From positions 35,331,425 through 35,391,424 of the forward strand of contig CAIIXF020000010.1 of NCBI GenBank assembly GCA_903813345.2: a stretch of 60,000 bases of DNA, given 5' to 3'. Positions within the stretch are counted from its first letter, which is position 1; each line of letters opens with the position of its first letter. The DNA is from Owenia fusiformis (taxonomy: Eukaryota; Annelida; Polychaeta; Sabellida; Oweniidae). The notes under the pieces were generated by a model. That model was not told the DNA's origin, made no database searches, and saw nothing but the letters and a program-made list of their open reading frames with translations. Both the position numbers and the translations under genes were made by a program. This document shows, one piece after another, positions 48,001 through 60,000 of this stretch.

Positions 48001-51000
48001 TCCCTATTACGCAATGCACCACCGCTCTGGGTAGTTCGAAAACGCAGTGAGACTGCAGTAATTGTCTGAGTCACAAGTGTAACGTGATACATTTATAATA
48101 TCAACTGAAATCAAACCATCCCAGTATCTTTATGATATTATATCATTACATTACAAGAGGCAAACGTATCAGTAGCATTCACAAAATTCACAGAGTAACT
48201 AACTAAAAGGTACATTTCATTTTTTCTCCCTGACATTAGGATTATTGGTAAAAACATTAGGTCTTATCTAATCTCTGAGCTTGTACATTTATTATTCACG
48301 AGAGGCAATATCATACGAAACTAAGTAGGCATGTAAAAACCAATAAGGAATTGTTTCGTATTTAATATGTGTGATGGCACTTTCGAATTTCAATATTTGC
48401 ACCGGTAGTACTGAATCGAGGTTGCGGAAATGCATACATTATTTATAGCCGACCAAGAGAGACAATTTCCAATCCGTCGTCTAATTCCTCCTTTAATCAA
48501 AAACAAAAACGATTTAAAAATAGAGACAAATACACATGAAGTGTTAACTTACTGGGAAATTCCAGGGAAACAAAATCTGCGAATTGTTTAGAGCGAAAAA
48601 TGTGAAATAACGCACTTGGTATCGCAACTATGCGCCAGGGGTCAGCGATCAATCGCAATAATAGATTCTATCTTGTTCTCGAAACTTTGAAATCCATAAT
48701 TTCATAATGGAATCCTATTTGTTTAGTTAACAATGCTATTGTTTAATCAGATTGATTCTATTATATTTTAATTCAACCCTCGTGTAGACGTTCAACCAGA
48801 TTATTGTTAATCCTCCTATTCTTATAGATTCTATTGAAAATAGTATTTTATTGGTGTTTGCGTTTCTATGGTAACAATAAGAATCGTCTTGCCTTTTACT
48901 GTTTTTCATATACATTTGTAATGCTGCAAAATATAGAATAAATGTCATAACTTATGCAGGGACGGTGACATGCTTATATATTCAACTATGAAGTGGTAAA
49001 TATTAAGTGTGTTGCGCTACCACCAGGAGTTGGTCAAATCGATATATTGCCTCTCTATTGAATTTTCGGCCACCCCAAGTCTTCCAAGAAATGTATTTGT
49101 TTCCATTTTAATAATGGCTGATTATAATTGTTATTCATGTGAGAGATATTCCATATTATTACAGTGTATTAAGCGACAAGTTTTTCATTGTACCAACAAT
49201 GAAAAACTTGTCGCTCTGGGTCGAATCTAGGTTGAAAATCTCAATAAGAATGGTTTATCCATTGCAAATATGAAGTATAAACACTACAGGTTGAACCTAT
49301 CCTAGGTACTAGTTGCAACATCTCTGCAGTGAACATCCACTATGTAAAATCCCATGATTAATACAGTATCATAAACCTATTAAACATACATATCAGTTGT
49401 TTTAATTTGTTTTAACCTGTTATCATAGGTTTATGTATAAGACATAATTATAACAATGAATGATACGGACTTTTTTGGAGTTTCTCCTCTGATACTTGTA
49501 TAATTTGTTTTAATTTGTTATCAGCTGTTATATTCCATCTGGTTCAACTGGGAAAAACATATTATACTGGATGATACATTTCTCTGCTCTTGCGTATAAT
49601 TTGTTTACATTAGGTTACATGTTGTTGACACAACATGTTGACACTATCTTGTTGACATAGACATATTGAGTGTTTTAATAAAAGCGGGTATTGATAAATT
49701 AAGTTTTGACATTTGAAAGTTGTAATGAATTAATATAAATGATTTTTCAAAATAAGTCACCAGAAGTGATTAGTGCAGCAGTTGAAAGATATATTTTAGT
49801 TTTACATTTATAACGTGCTTGCAAAAACACGGGCGCCCATTTAGATTATTAGCGGTTTTATTATAATATTGGATTGCTTCAATGCGCTCCATGAAAGAAA
49901 AATGTGGGCACTTTATTAATTGAAATCAATATGTCTTAATATTAAAGCTACATTGTTAACGGAGACAACGTAAGACTGCGACATTTTAACCCATTTCGAA
50001 ATTCGGTGTTTTTATTTTCCATAACGGCTACTAGTATTTTTGTGCCATAGTTATCTCAGCTTTCGGGAATCACGGTTATCGTGATTTAAGGGCAGTTATA
50101 AAAATATACAAGGCGATGGTTCAAAATAGACAATTTTCAAAACTGCTCAACTTCACGTTTTTAAAGAATGCTTGCCCGGCGAGGGGTTTGCTATTGCGAG
50201 AGAACAAAAACATTGAATTAGGAATTTTCCTAATACGTTATCATTAATACTTAATACTTAATCATTAATCAACAACTTTTTAAACCGTCTCTCTGATTAA
50301 ATATCATGCCAATTAATACCACGATTGTGTTGACAGGATTAAATGCGATATCTATGGAATAATAATTTAATGAACTCAATAGTCTAAATGATAAATAAGT
50401 TCATAATTTAGTCTTGGCTGACTAGTCTTGTATCATCAGAGTTGGATTGCAAAAACCTCCCTAAATCAAATATTTATAATTGTTTTTATGTCTCTGATCC
50501 AACCACTAAAGTTTAAAAGGAAGACTATAGTGTCCCGTGAATTCTTTATAATTATCTTAGACAATAGCGAAGCGGTACAATCGTGGGAGTGTTAATTAAT
50601 CGGAATGCAAGTTTGATACAAAATAACTCCTTTGGATCAAATATTTAAATTTTACTAGAGTGCGGGGAGTGGAAACGAGTCTCCATTCAAGCACTAAATA
50701 TCAAAAGAAAGATTTCAGTACCCCTTAACTTCTCTCCCGGACTTCACTATTCACCACCTCCCCTCCCCCTTCCCCAATTATCTTTTATGACCCCAGAATG
50801 TTCGTTTCTGTGCCCCCCCCCCCTGTCCATGGCAAGGAAGTAATCTATATGTATATCGGCTCCCTCCCAATGGTGGGCAAAACCAGATGCAGGCATAGAC
50901 ATTGACAAGGTGAGGGGAATAAAAATAAAAATAGTTTTGTTTTAGGATCTGACTGAAATATTTTGGCACTGTTCAACGAAGCGGTTTAAGGAATTAGAGG

Positions 51001-54000
51001 CAGAAATAATTCCTAGATGACCTGTCTTTACTGTAATCAAGATGCTACCTAACCGCAGTTTTAAAAGTTATTTATCTTTTGTGATAATCTAATACTACTT
51101 ATAGATTGGTTTTCCAAATGTAAGACCCCGTATAAGACCCTTGTCTCTGATTGTGAAACATGTGTATGCATCAAATCCGAGGAATATTACATTATGTGAA
51201 ACAATTTCAAAATGTTTTGTCTTGAACTCAATCAAATAGCAATATATTTCAACATGTGGAAATTGTTTATTAAAATAATGTCGGGCACTATAGGTGAACG
51301 GGTTTTCAGTTTTGCTCTTTTTTGTCACACTTAAATTGTGTGCTTTATTTATTTGGAATTTGAATTTGAAAGGGTGAATTCACATCCAATAAAGCTTATA
51401 GTTTAATTTATTAACAGATGCATCGAGGTAGAGCCACCGTTCAAAAGACATAAACATAACTCTGTCGAGTGCAATAAATCCATGCATATCCATATGTAGC
51501 AATCATACGGCCAGACCAGGGGAACACAGATACCCTTCGCATTCTTACATTGTCCGCATGTCAACCATATTAATTACCATTGATTCCTCGTTTTCAATCC
51601 CTGGTTTTCAAAGCCCGTTAGATGTTAATGAATGGAGATTTTTAAATGTGCTTTCATTAAACAGCCAGGAAAAATAAACTATTTTTCATTTCCCAGGAAT
51701 CACATAATCCGTCAAAATTCATCTAATTTAAAATGTATCTAATATATTACATGTATACAATCAGACAGACTGGCTATTCTAATCTGCTATGAAAAGACAT
51801 TTGTTTTTTCCTCTACAGGATGTTTCTGCGGAAGTTAATTTGTTTATCTTAGTGTTTAGAGGCAATGTCCTTTGACGCTTTCGTGAAATAAATGAACTCT
51901 GTGATGGACTACAATTGTATATTTTTACAGGAACAGTTACCCGAAGTAGACCACTGTTACATTATTTTCATTTTAGGTCTCTCCAATTAGTTGCATTGCA
52001 GAAGTCTAATATTATTCTCTCATGTGCCGAAGGTACTTATACCCGTAGCCAAGGGGGGGGGGGTGTTCAAGGAGTCCAACTCAACAGAATTCGAATTGAA
52101 TACAAAATAAATTCATAACATATAAATATATAAATACATAATGTCTATCGAAGTCTTCTTGCATTTTCTGAACTTCAAATGCGCCTTTTGATGTGTGATA
52201 ACGAAATACTAAATAAATACTTAATGTTACTCCAGCTTGTTTTTATAGTAATTTGGCAATTAAACATGCATAAAGAGATAGCAATGTGTGTACAACCCGA
52301 ATCTCTCCCGATCAGGTCACGTTTTATATGTCTCTGATGTAATAACTGCCCTGTCAACCCTCACGCATTAGGCGTGATTGTTACGCATTTGCTGGAAAAA
52401 TAGAAATCACGCATCAATTTAGCGTGTATGATCAAATATCACGCAAATCACGGATTTTGTTGAAATTTTTAAAAATCGTTTTTTTTTGTGAAATGCCGAC
52501 ACGGTAAAATACCGTTTATGTCACACATTTGGTACAAAATATGTGTATATATCACGCATTTGTTTCGAAAATATTCACACCTACCTATTTGATTGAAATC
52601 ATTCAAATCAAAGTTGGCATTCGAGAACAAAAATGTGTCCAGTCAAAAATAGATTTCTAATGTTTGATTTTGAGTAGTTGTATTTATTGATCCTTGTTTT
52701 TCAATCTACAGATGGTTCACTGAATCCGAAGTAAACAGAAAATAATAAACATTTCCTTGGTTCCCATGATACTGCTTATAACCCAGGCCCGTAGCCAGGA
52801 TTTGCCAAGGGGGGGGGCAGTTTTCAAAAATGTCTAGGGGGTTCACATTTGACAATTTTGGTCCAAATATGGCTAAAATCACACGAGAAATGCTCAAAAT
52901 GGTGAAAAACTGCATGATTTTGAAAGAATCTTTGGCCAGGGGGGTTGGCCCGAACCCTGCGAACCCCCCCCCCCCTGGCTACGGGCCTGCCTATAACCTA
53001 TAATACTCATTTATTAAAACAAATATTAATTTATCCGTCTGTCTGATTAGATTTTGTTCCCTGACTCAAACCAGAGACATATATAATATATATATTTTAT
53101 ATGTCTCAAACAAATCAAAGTCAACCCCGATTTCAGTTCTTAATTCTTCACTTGAAACGATATAGCCAACATGATACAATATGAATTTGGATTAATTATA
53201 CATATATAAAGCCTATTGTTATCAAAACCCATAAATCCTCACCATATAAATATAGTTTTATTGATGACCAAAAACAGATATCAGGGGCGTAGCCAGCTTT
53301 CAGTCAGGGGGGAGGGGGTGCGAACGCCAAAAAGGTTTCGGTTTTCAGTCAGGAGGGTACGATTGTGGCCTGAGCAGCATTTTAAAGCTCCTTTCTTCTT
53401 CTTTCTCAGGGTTTTATTGTTAAGGGGGGGGGGTGCGATCACATCACAACCCCCCCCTGGATACGCCCACGGATATTTTGGCAACTTCCACGTTTACCCC
53501 CTCCCTAATCATTTTTGCGCCCCTTCTAAATATCAGACCAATCAGGCGATGAGGCATGGATCAGGATACCCTGACTCGCAAGCTGTGTGACTTCTGGCAA
53601 CCGCTACACCTATATTCCCGGGGGAAATGCTTTTTCCTTTCAAAAATTATCAAATATGGTCGTGTGTGGGCAAACACGGAGGAGGAGGAGAGGGGTGCGT
53701 GCATTGCGTGCGATCCCTCATCAGTTGTGTACCTTATTTTTGTATGAATTTCTCCCGAACAGTTATGCTAGAGGGGTTATAATATTTATTTCTGTTTTCA
53801 AATGAAATAATTTCACCCTTGCCCGATTGGCTATAATGCATGAATCAAATAGCATGGAGATCAGATAATTAGATTGATTCGTTTTTTTCGCAATCAGATG
53901 AATTAACCTATTGTTTTCTCTGATTAAAAGGCGGTTTGAAGCTACTTTTATAGGATTTGTAAATTCGCAATCAGACTGGCTTATTTTAATATTTAGTCAG

Positions 54001-57000
54001 TGCAAGAGGAGGGGACTATAATGTAGAAAATCGTTTTGATTTCGACACTAACTGAAATAATTTATCACAATAAATTGTTAAATACGGAAACAGAGACCGG
54101 TTTAAAAATGAAAAGAGAGGCAAAAAACTCTATTCATACAATGTAATTAAAACCCGGGAATTAAAAGCAATTTTAGACTGTTAGATCTTCTGTAATCAAG
54201 GTGATGTTGGTACACTTCCACCGTTAGAAAAACAAAGACTAAGACAAAGACTATATAGCAATTAATCCTTTTGTAATCATTAAATGTTAAATATAGATTC
54301 TTATTATTTCGTTGGACAATGTTCAGACTTCTGACCAAGATTTATTCATTTATGTTTGTATTTAAAAAATAGTATTTCAATCAGACAGACGTTCTAATGA
54401 GTTAGAAAAATACATTTGTCCATCACCTCTCAAGAAGTTTTCAAAAGTAATCAAGTCGATTTGTTTATTTTAGTGTTTAGCATTGTTTTTCATAACTTGA
54501 CGCTTCCATGAACAGAATGACTTTGAAATGAGTATTTATAATTTTAGCTTTTATACGACATGCTTATTGTATATTTCTATATGAACGTTGTAGTTATGTG
54601 ATGTAACATCGCCCCCCCCCCAAATTACAGGTATACAACTTTTGGTCGGAATACTTTAACTTGCGATTAAAAGCAATTTTAGACTGTTAGATGATCTCTT
54701 ATGTAATCTAGGTGATGTTGGTAGACTTCCGCAGTTAAGAAAACAAAGACTAAGAGAACTATATAGCAATTAATCCTTTTGTTAGATTGTTTATTGGACA
54801 ATATTTTGACTTCTGTCTCCGATTGTTATGCAGATATGTGTATATAATCATGTGAACAAACATATTACGTGGAAATTCCCATATTCATTCTCATAATGTC
54901 TTACAGCTATTTCGCAAATGACATGCATGTAAGCCTAAATAACATGTGGACGTAATATTGCAGAACTGAGCGAAAAGAAAGGTTGAACAAATTAGATTAA
55001 GATATTTTATTTTTGAAATGCACAAAGGGCAACAGTTGAAGAGCAAAAATTAAAGGCGTTGTGAAATAGATCGTGCTTTTGTATGATCCTCTTCTATAGT
55101 GCCCTACCCTTTGCATTCGTTCGACTTCACTTCTTAAAAGAGAGTTTCGTCTTCTCGTAGTATATAACTAGACTCTGCACGTAGCGTAATAGTGCCCCTA
55201 TTAGCCATGTACAGGGGCGTAGCAAACTTGGGGGGGGTGCGATTGCCAAAAAAACAATATCGGATTTCAGTCTGAGACAAATGGTCAAACATGAGTTTCA
55301 AAAAACTTCTAGAATTACCTTATGTAAATATTTACGTTAGCTTGTTTAATTAAGGTCTGACGTTATGAAAACAAAGTGCCATTAATTTCTGAACCGTATA
55401 ATACAGTATCATCTGTTTGGTCTCGGTATATTCCAGTTTAATTTGTATTATACAAAAAATGATATGTATAATTTGTATTATACCACTTTGAAACCTGTTA
55501 TAATAGAAAATGATATGCGTATAATACTGTTTAATCTGATCCTGACTTAAATTATATCAGGTTAAACTGGAATATATTTTGGTTTAATCGGGTATCATTC
55601 TCTAATGATATTTGAGTCCGGATCAGATGTTATAATATTGAATGATACTTTCTGTGATATTGGATTAAACAACAAATTAAACATCAATATAAGATGTTAT
55701 CACAAGTATTAATCATAGGATTTTACATAGTGATCTTCCAACACTGAACATAAGCACTCTGTTTTATCACATAACATGTATAATATAAAATGAAGAAATG
55801 CCTTATAACACACCATTTAAAACAACACAAGTCAACAATGGAAGCTATCCTGATATTAGCAGCGTATTATACAATCAATATATATCGCTCTAAAGAGAAA
55901 CGCTAGAAATAGAAAACAACAAAGGGAGTTACAATTCGTTGTAGGAGACTAAATGAGTTTTTGAAACCGAGTGAGTACAACGACCTGCTCACGTAACAGA
56001 GAGTCCACAGGAATCTAAAGAATGACGTACTCCACGGAACAGACATCCCGTGGCTTAATATTTTTGTTAAGCTTGTTTTTACGATCTCTCTAAACCTAGA
56101 ATCAAAAGAGCAGTTTCTGATATTTTTACACATAAATTTAGAGAAGTACCTACATCCTCGTTTCTTTAAATACTTATTATCACTTTACAACAATAGATTT
56201 TCAGCATTTCAAAATATATCTAGTTTGTCATTTTTCTCGAGGTATATAGCTAATTGTAATATTTATTTCCACAGAGGAAGCTTAGATCGATATGCGAATT
56301 GTATCTGAGATGTCATTGAAAGCAAATATTTACCTACCCAGAGATACATAATTAAAACCGTGTATAGTCACCAACAATATGTATAGTCATTATGCGTAGG
56401 TACTAAACAATATGCATAGTCACAGAAATTCAATATTCACTTAAAAGTATTATAGTCATAGCATTTCGACAGTCACTTTACAATATGTATAGTTATAGCA
56501 ATTCGACAGTCACTAAACAACATGTATAGTCATAGCAATTCGACAGTCACTTAACAATGTGTATAATCATACCGATTCGACAGTCAATTTACAACGTGTA
56601 TAGTCATAGCAATTCGACAGTCACTTTACAATATGTTTAGTCATAGCAATTCAACAGTGACTAAACAATGTGTATAGTCATAGCAATTCGACAGTCACTT
56701 TACAATATGTTTAGTCATAGCAATTCAACAGTCACTTTACAATATGTTTAGTCATAGCAATTCAACAGTGACTAAACAATGTGTATAGTCATAGCAATTC
56801 GACAGTCACTTTACAATATGTTAAGTCATAGCAATTCGACAGTCACTAAACAACATGTATAGTCATAGCAATTCGACAGTCACTTACAATATGTTTAGTC
56901 ATAGCCACACGCGTGGATATAGGAGTTTGTGCGAGAGGGGTTGCTAATATATCTCAAAAATGCAGGGCAAACTGACACTCTTAGCTCTTAGCATTTTCCC

Positions 57001-59927
57001 ACAATTGAAATAAGAATTTATGAAGTAAGGCTCCCTGCGCCCCCCCCCCCCCCCGCTAGACCCGTAAGTGATAGTAGCTCTTTATTGATATTTTTTGCGA
57101 ACCGGATATTCAGCTTCAGCGTTGATGTATTCAAATACTCAAGCCCGTTTTTGAATTCTCGAAAGGAAAGGAAACTTACACACCAGTCACATTTCCCACG
57201 GTCGCCGTGCGGTCTATCATTTCTGCGGCCAGTATCTTTTCTACGCTCGCCGTAGAATTTCTGCGCTTTCATGCTTTTGCAGTCACATTTCCCAAGGCAG
57301 CCGCACGGTGAATTTTAAATTTCTGTTGATAAATAATACTTTTTTTATTTTATTTACATCAGGACAATTTATAAATGTTATTCATAGTGCTAACATCGTG
57401 AAACATTGTAGTTTTCCTACGCTCGCCGCAGAAATACACTGATTTAATTGATCTGCGGTCGACGCACGCCCTCCGTACGACAAATGTGACTGGGGTGTTA
57501 CGTCCAAAGTTTGTTGCAATGGCACTCCTGTGGTGCACCAGCGATTGACCGGAACGAGTCTACTGACAAAGTTGGCACAGCGGTATTAAAAGTTTTAAGT
57601 CTGTATTTCACTCTGCTAGCGTATCGTGAAATACAACCTTCTCGGGAAGAATATTTTCTGTATTTCACTCGAATCATTGAATAACTTATATTATACGAAA
57701 ATACAGCCCTAGGGGGAATACTTATTATATATTATGCAATGCACGTGCACTCGTTCGCGGGCAGTTCAAAAACGCAGTGATGGTATACATATTGGTAAAC
57801 GGGTTATTGGTATCTTACAATAGTTATGGTAAGTCTTACACAAATCAATTAACATTGATCGGTCTTTAGATAGCTCGTTATCGACATAAAAATGTATCAA
57901 ATCCTTATGTATCACGGCGTGTGTGTTATCGTTGCCACAAAATAACCAAATAAAACATATAGATTGATGGAATAGGACAATACCTCCTTGATAAACCAGA
58001 AGCTGAGTTTGTATTGTATTTTGCCCAGCTTGGATCCCGCGTACAGTGACCCGCAAGCAGCGAGGACATTTCCGATGATTTTGTGACGTACCGTTGTCCG
58101 GAGATTGGTAAAAATGACACACCCTTGCTGATTGATCTTTTCGTCGTAATTAGAAAATCCAAAAATAAACCGCCATTTATCAGTTCAACATTTCCATCAT
58201 CAATCATGTTCTTATTGCGACGATTTTTTCTTGAAGTCTATGTTATCTGTATTTCTAACTAACAAACTATTGAATAACCATTGAGAAATATCAAAGTGTG
58301 AAATAGAATTGTAGTTTCTATGTGGTAAAACCTAATAGGGAACATTTATTTGATTATATTTCAAAATGCTCTAATCTCAATAAAAAATATTAGTAATTAC
58401 TAGCACAAATCAATCAACAAAAGATAAAATCTCCATGGCAACGGGATTGTAAATATGTTTTGTCGATATTTCATGTTCCCTCATCATAATAACAGCATTG
58501 TCTTGTGTCTGTTTACGATGTCTTGTAATTGTTATATTTCCACGGTTAGATAACAACGCGTTCGCAATGCATACGTTGCCTTGATTGGGTACTTATATCG
58601 ACCGGACGAATTGTTAAGGGTATGATGACGTCATTCCAACAGTCGACATAATAGCAAAACAATAACCGTTCATCCATTGTTTTGCAATTAATAAATAAAT
58701 TATGGGACTATAATAGTTTCCCGATGTTTTTGTTGTATCGATCTAAGCGACTTCCTACCTAACTAGCTATTAGATTCATGTGACCATTTTTGCTCCCTTA
58801 GGGAAATATGGAGGGTAAAATATTAGTTTAAAAACCAAACCCAACAATCCCGTCTTCCTTCGGTCAGTTTCCATGATCGCCCCAAGAGAATGCTATGGGA
58901 TAATGTGGTATCACAGCAACGTGAACGACATAAAACATGGATTTATAGTTTATAGATTCGTGTGTGGGCTAAGGGGTGGGAACTGGGAACTCGTGGTCTC
59001 AGGGGACATTAATTCTACTCAATTTATAAACGATCTTCAATAAAAAGAACTAGGTACAGGTACATATTTCTAACAATGGATTACGATCCTCTTTAACTAC
59101 CTATAATACCCAAGGCGGCTCACTGGAAATATCGCCAGGCACATTAACAGACAAATAGCATCAAGTCTATCGAATTCAAGAAACATAAACCAGAACCGGT
59201 ACTCGTTCAATCAAGGAAACAGCAATGATCTGAAAGTTGGATTTTTAGTTCGTTCAGTGTAAAAGTGCTAAAAGCACCCTTTCAGGGCGTTCAGCTAATT
59301 TCGAACTAGCCTTGGAATTGAGACAAATATCAGATTGCAATGCGTGCGTTACATTCTTCAACAAATGGGTCCATCAAATATGTTTTACTCAAAACAAAGA
59401 TTCGCTTCTGACCATGGCGTTTGATGACACCTACCGATTGTGGTTATAACTGTTACTGAAAACAACATAGCTCCCGAGTACGACCACTGATACGCCGGCC
59501 CGTCTTCCTCTCCCATTCGGTCACAATCCTTCCCATCGTATCCTACAGTCAGAACGTTCGTACGAAATTCTCTCATTGTCTTGTTAAACTCTTCTCTTGT
59601 TTGTTCGTCACCCATGTATTCATTTTGGATCTCAAGAAGGCGTTCGAGAGTCTCATTTTCCTTAGGCATGTACTCATCTCGCGATTTCTCGCACTCTGAC
59701 CACTCGTTGTGCTGTTCGAGATGTTTGAATATGAATCCTCCCGCAATGGAGTAGAGAACAACCATGAGGCAGAGTCCAACATGAGAGAAAATAAATTTCA
59801 AGAATTTTTTGCAAAATCCACCGCCTTTCTTTTTCTTTTCTTTCTTAGGTTCATCAAACTCGATGTCAAATTCCGATTTTTTACTCGCCGATGGTACTCT
59901 CTTATCTCGTACACTTACAACCGACAT
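44211..59927 (-). CDS. Two-pore-domain (K2P) potassium channel, 430 residues, two coding exons
   Basis: Coding exons are 59927-59435 (ATG to the first pore) and 45010-44211 (rest to TGA). Together they make 1293 nt. Exon 1 ends ATCG|GTAGG, and exon 2 starts after TTTTTCAG with GCTATGGG, restoring the TTIGYG filter across the 14.4 kb intron. Layout: cytosolic basic N-terminus 1-45, TM1 about 46-69, extracellular cap about 70-150 with candidate N-glycosylation at N91 and N115 and Cys79 in the region of the dimer-linking cysteine, filter 1 TTIGYG 162-167, TM2 about 176-200, a long cytosolic loop about 213-315, TM3 about 317-340, filter 2 TTIGFG 358-363, TM4 about 379-402, and a short 28-residue tail. 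It should work as a dimeric background K+ leak channel in the plasma membrane. The start is supported by an in-frame TGA 15 bases upstream of the ATG. Confidence 0.95.
45011..47712. other. K2P intron, 3' part, nothing recognised
   Basis: AT-rich with short open frames (for example 45350-45721 and 46531-46803) that show no recognisable domain. No clear repeat. Confidence 0.5.
47713..47800. repeat. Solo terminus of a mariner-like element
   Basis: TA followed by CAGGGTGACCCCAAAAAATG resembles the ends of the TA-flanked elements at 19067 and 25951. I did not find a matching opposite end, so only one end may remain. Confidence 0.4.
47990..48120. repeat. Repeat fragment shared with 57725-57790
   Basis: TTACGCAATGCAC...GGGTAGTTCGAAAACGCAGT here and TTATGCAATGCAC...GGGCAGTTCAAAAACGCAGT near 57733 are related. 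The element boundaries are unclear. Confidence 0.45.
48121..49264. other. K2P intron, nothing recognised
   Basis: No gene. A short hairpin, GCGACAAGTTTTTCATTGTA / ACAATGAAAAACTTGTCGC, lies at 49172-49213. Confidence 0.55.
49265..49590. repeat. Degenerate element, inverted relative to 55390-55760
   Basis: Shares CACTATGTAAAATCC plus ATGATTAATAC with the reverse strand near 55700-55735. Both regions also carry scattered TGATAC/GTATCA and TTTAATTTGTT motifs. The boundaries are uncertain. Confidence 0.4.
49591..52784. other. K2P intron, nothing recognised
   Basis: No gene. C-rich tracts near 50760-50825 and a GTAGCCAAGGGGGGGGGG fragment near 52046 suggest remnants of repeats related to the GTAGCC family. 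Confidence 0.5.
52785..52988. mobile_element. Foldback element, GGCCCGTAGCC ends, copy 2 (inverted relative to copy 1)
   Basis: AGGCCCGTAGCCAGG at the left and CTGGCTACGGGCCT at the right. The interior matches 37647-37855 in reverse orientation (CAATTTTGGTCCAAATATGG, CTCAAAATGGTGAAAAACTG). Confidence 0.85.
53283..53475. repeat. Related G-rich/C-rich foldback element (GGGGCGTAGCC ends)
   Basis: GGGGCGTAGCCAGCTTTCAG at the left and CCCTGGATACGCCC at the right are imperfect inverted ends. A further left-end fragment (GGGGCGTAGCAAACTTGGGG) lies at 55214. The open frames across it are by-products. Confidence 0.6.
54160..54274. repeat. Direct repeat, copy A
   Basis: AATTAAAAGCAATTTTAGAC to TATATAGCAATTAATCCTTT, repeated at 54667-54782 in the same orientation with small differences. 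Confidence 0.85.
54667..54782. repeat. Direct repeat, copy B
   Basis: Second copy of 54160-54274, about 500 bases away, with small insertions and deletions (for example TAGATGATCTCTTATGTAAT against TAGATCTTCTGTAAT). Confidence 0.85.
55390..55760. repeat. Degenerate element, inverted relative to 49265-49590
   Basis: Carries TATTAATCATAGGATTTTAC plus ATAGTG, the reverse complement of a stretch near 49340, and several pairs of related TTTAATTTG/ATGATA motifs. Confidence 0.4.
55761..56359. other. K2P intron, nothing recognised
   Basis: A minus-strand open frame at 55903-56133 is Ser- and Phe-rich with no recognisable domain. No repeat seen. Confidence 0.5.
56360..56905. repeat. 37 bp minisatellite, about 12 regular copies
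   Basis: Unit AGTCATAGCAATTCGACAGT plus CACTTTACAATATGTTT; the first 100 bases are more degenerate. Some units have CACTAAACAA in place of CACTTTACAA, and these variants alternate in blocks. Confidence 0.92.
57184..57492. mobile_element. Inverted-repeat element, CAGTCACATTT ends
   Basis: CAGTCACATTTCCCACGGTC at the left; the right end on the reverse strand is CAGTCACATTTGTCGTACGG. A second CAGTCACATTTCCC lies inside at 57290. The interior has CTACGCTCGCCG repeats and is CpG-rich. A related end is at 12990-13007. Confidence 0.65.
57493..59434. other. K2P intron, 5' part, nothing recognised
   Basis: Short overlapping minus-strand open frames at 57766-58207 with no recognisable domain, and no repeat that I can define. 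The intron donor is at 59434-59433. Confidence 0.5.
59435..59927 (-). CDS. K2P channel coding exon 1 (N-terminus, TM1, cap, first pore)
   Basis: Encodes MSVVSVRDKR, a Lys-rich stretch (EPKKEKKKKGGG), TM1 (VGLCLMVVLYSIAGGFIF), the charged cap helices and SVTVITTIG. The exon is richer in G+C than the surrounding intron. The donor lies in the first Gly codon of GYG, an intron position that is widely conserved in K2P genes. Upstream, 59928-60000 is probably 5' UTR; the promoter is outside the window. Confidence 0.95.
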
Positions 59928-60000
59928 ATTTCTAATGCGTCACCCAAAGTACTAGATATCCAAAACAACCTAAACTTGTCCTTTCTGTGTTATTTCCAAC

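Noticed and set aside
53216-53805. Open frames near 53.2-53.8 kb
   Set aside because: They run through a G-rich foldback element and have no recognisable content.
56360-56905. CRISPR-like array
   Set aside because: The units are contiguous with no unique spacers, and the genome is animal; it is a minisatellite.

Overview
The window is animal nuclear DNA. It is AT-rich (about one third G+C by eye) and intron-rich, with GT-AG splicing and many small inverted-repeat transposons, minisatellites and foldback elements. Nothing in it is bacterial. The gene families and the repeat style suggest an aquatic invertebrate, such as a mollusc, another lophotrochozoan or a non-vertebrate deuterostome. I cannot name the species or phylum from sequence alone.

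Bases 14-35606 (+ strand) are the 3' part of one large mosaic gene. I could join 34 exons without breaking the reading frame, giving about 3112 residues in the window; the N-terminal half of the alpha-2-macroglobulin (A2M) part lies upstream. In order the protein carries: CUB and thioester domain with GCGEQ, the A2M receptor-binding domain, a proline-rich linker, two Kunitz domains, a follistatin-like/Kazal module with 7 Kazal domains, a third Kunitz, a second follistatin-like/Kazal module with 11 Kazal domains, two lustrin-type cysteine-rich repeats, a CCP/sushi domain, four more Kunitz domains, three Ig domains that resemble Ig1-Ig3 of LAR-type receptor tyrosine phosphatases, a separate V-type Ig, and a terminal NTR (netrin/C345C-like) domain. 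A linker motif of the form KEDLP...EIN recurs between the late domains. Most downstream exons are symmetrical phase 1-1 units, the classic mark of exon shuffling. It reads as a secreted thioester protease trap with a long tail of serine-protease inhibitor domains and adhesion or recognition domains.

The introns are crowded with repeats. These include a roughly 1.9 kb array with 13 units, a PIF/Harbinger-like element with TTA target duplication, a possible 4.3 kb element bounded by inverted repeats, an 831 bp foldback element, a 37 bp minisatellite with higher-order structure, a mariner-like foldback element, and a three-level nest (LINE fragment inside a TA-flanked inverted-repeat element inside a hairpin-ended repeat).

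Bases 35607-44210 lie between two convergent genes and hold only the likely 3' UTRs and small hairpin elements. Bases 44211-59927 (- strand) hold a complete two-exon coding region for a 430-residue two-pore-domain (K2P) potassium channel, split by a 14.4 kb intron in the first glycine codon of the first GYG filter. That intron contains scattered repeats and no other gene that I can support.
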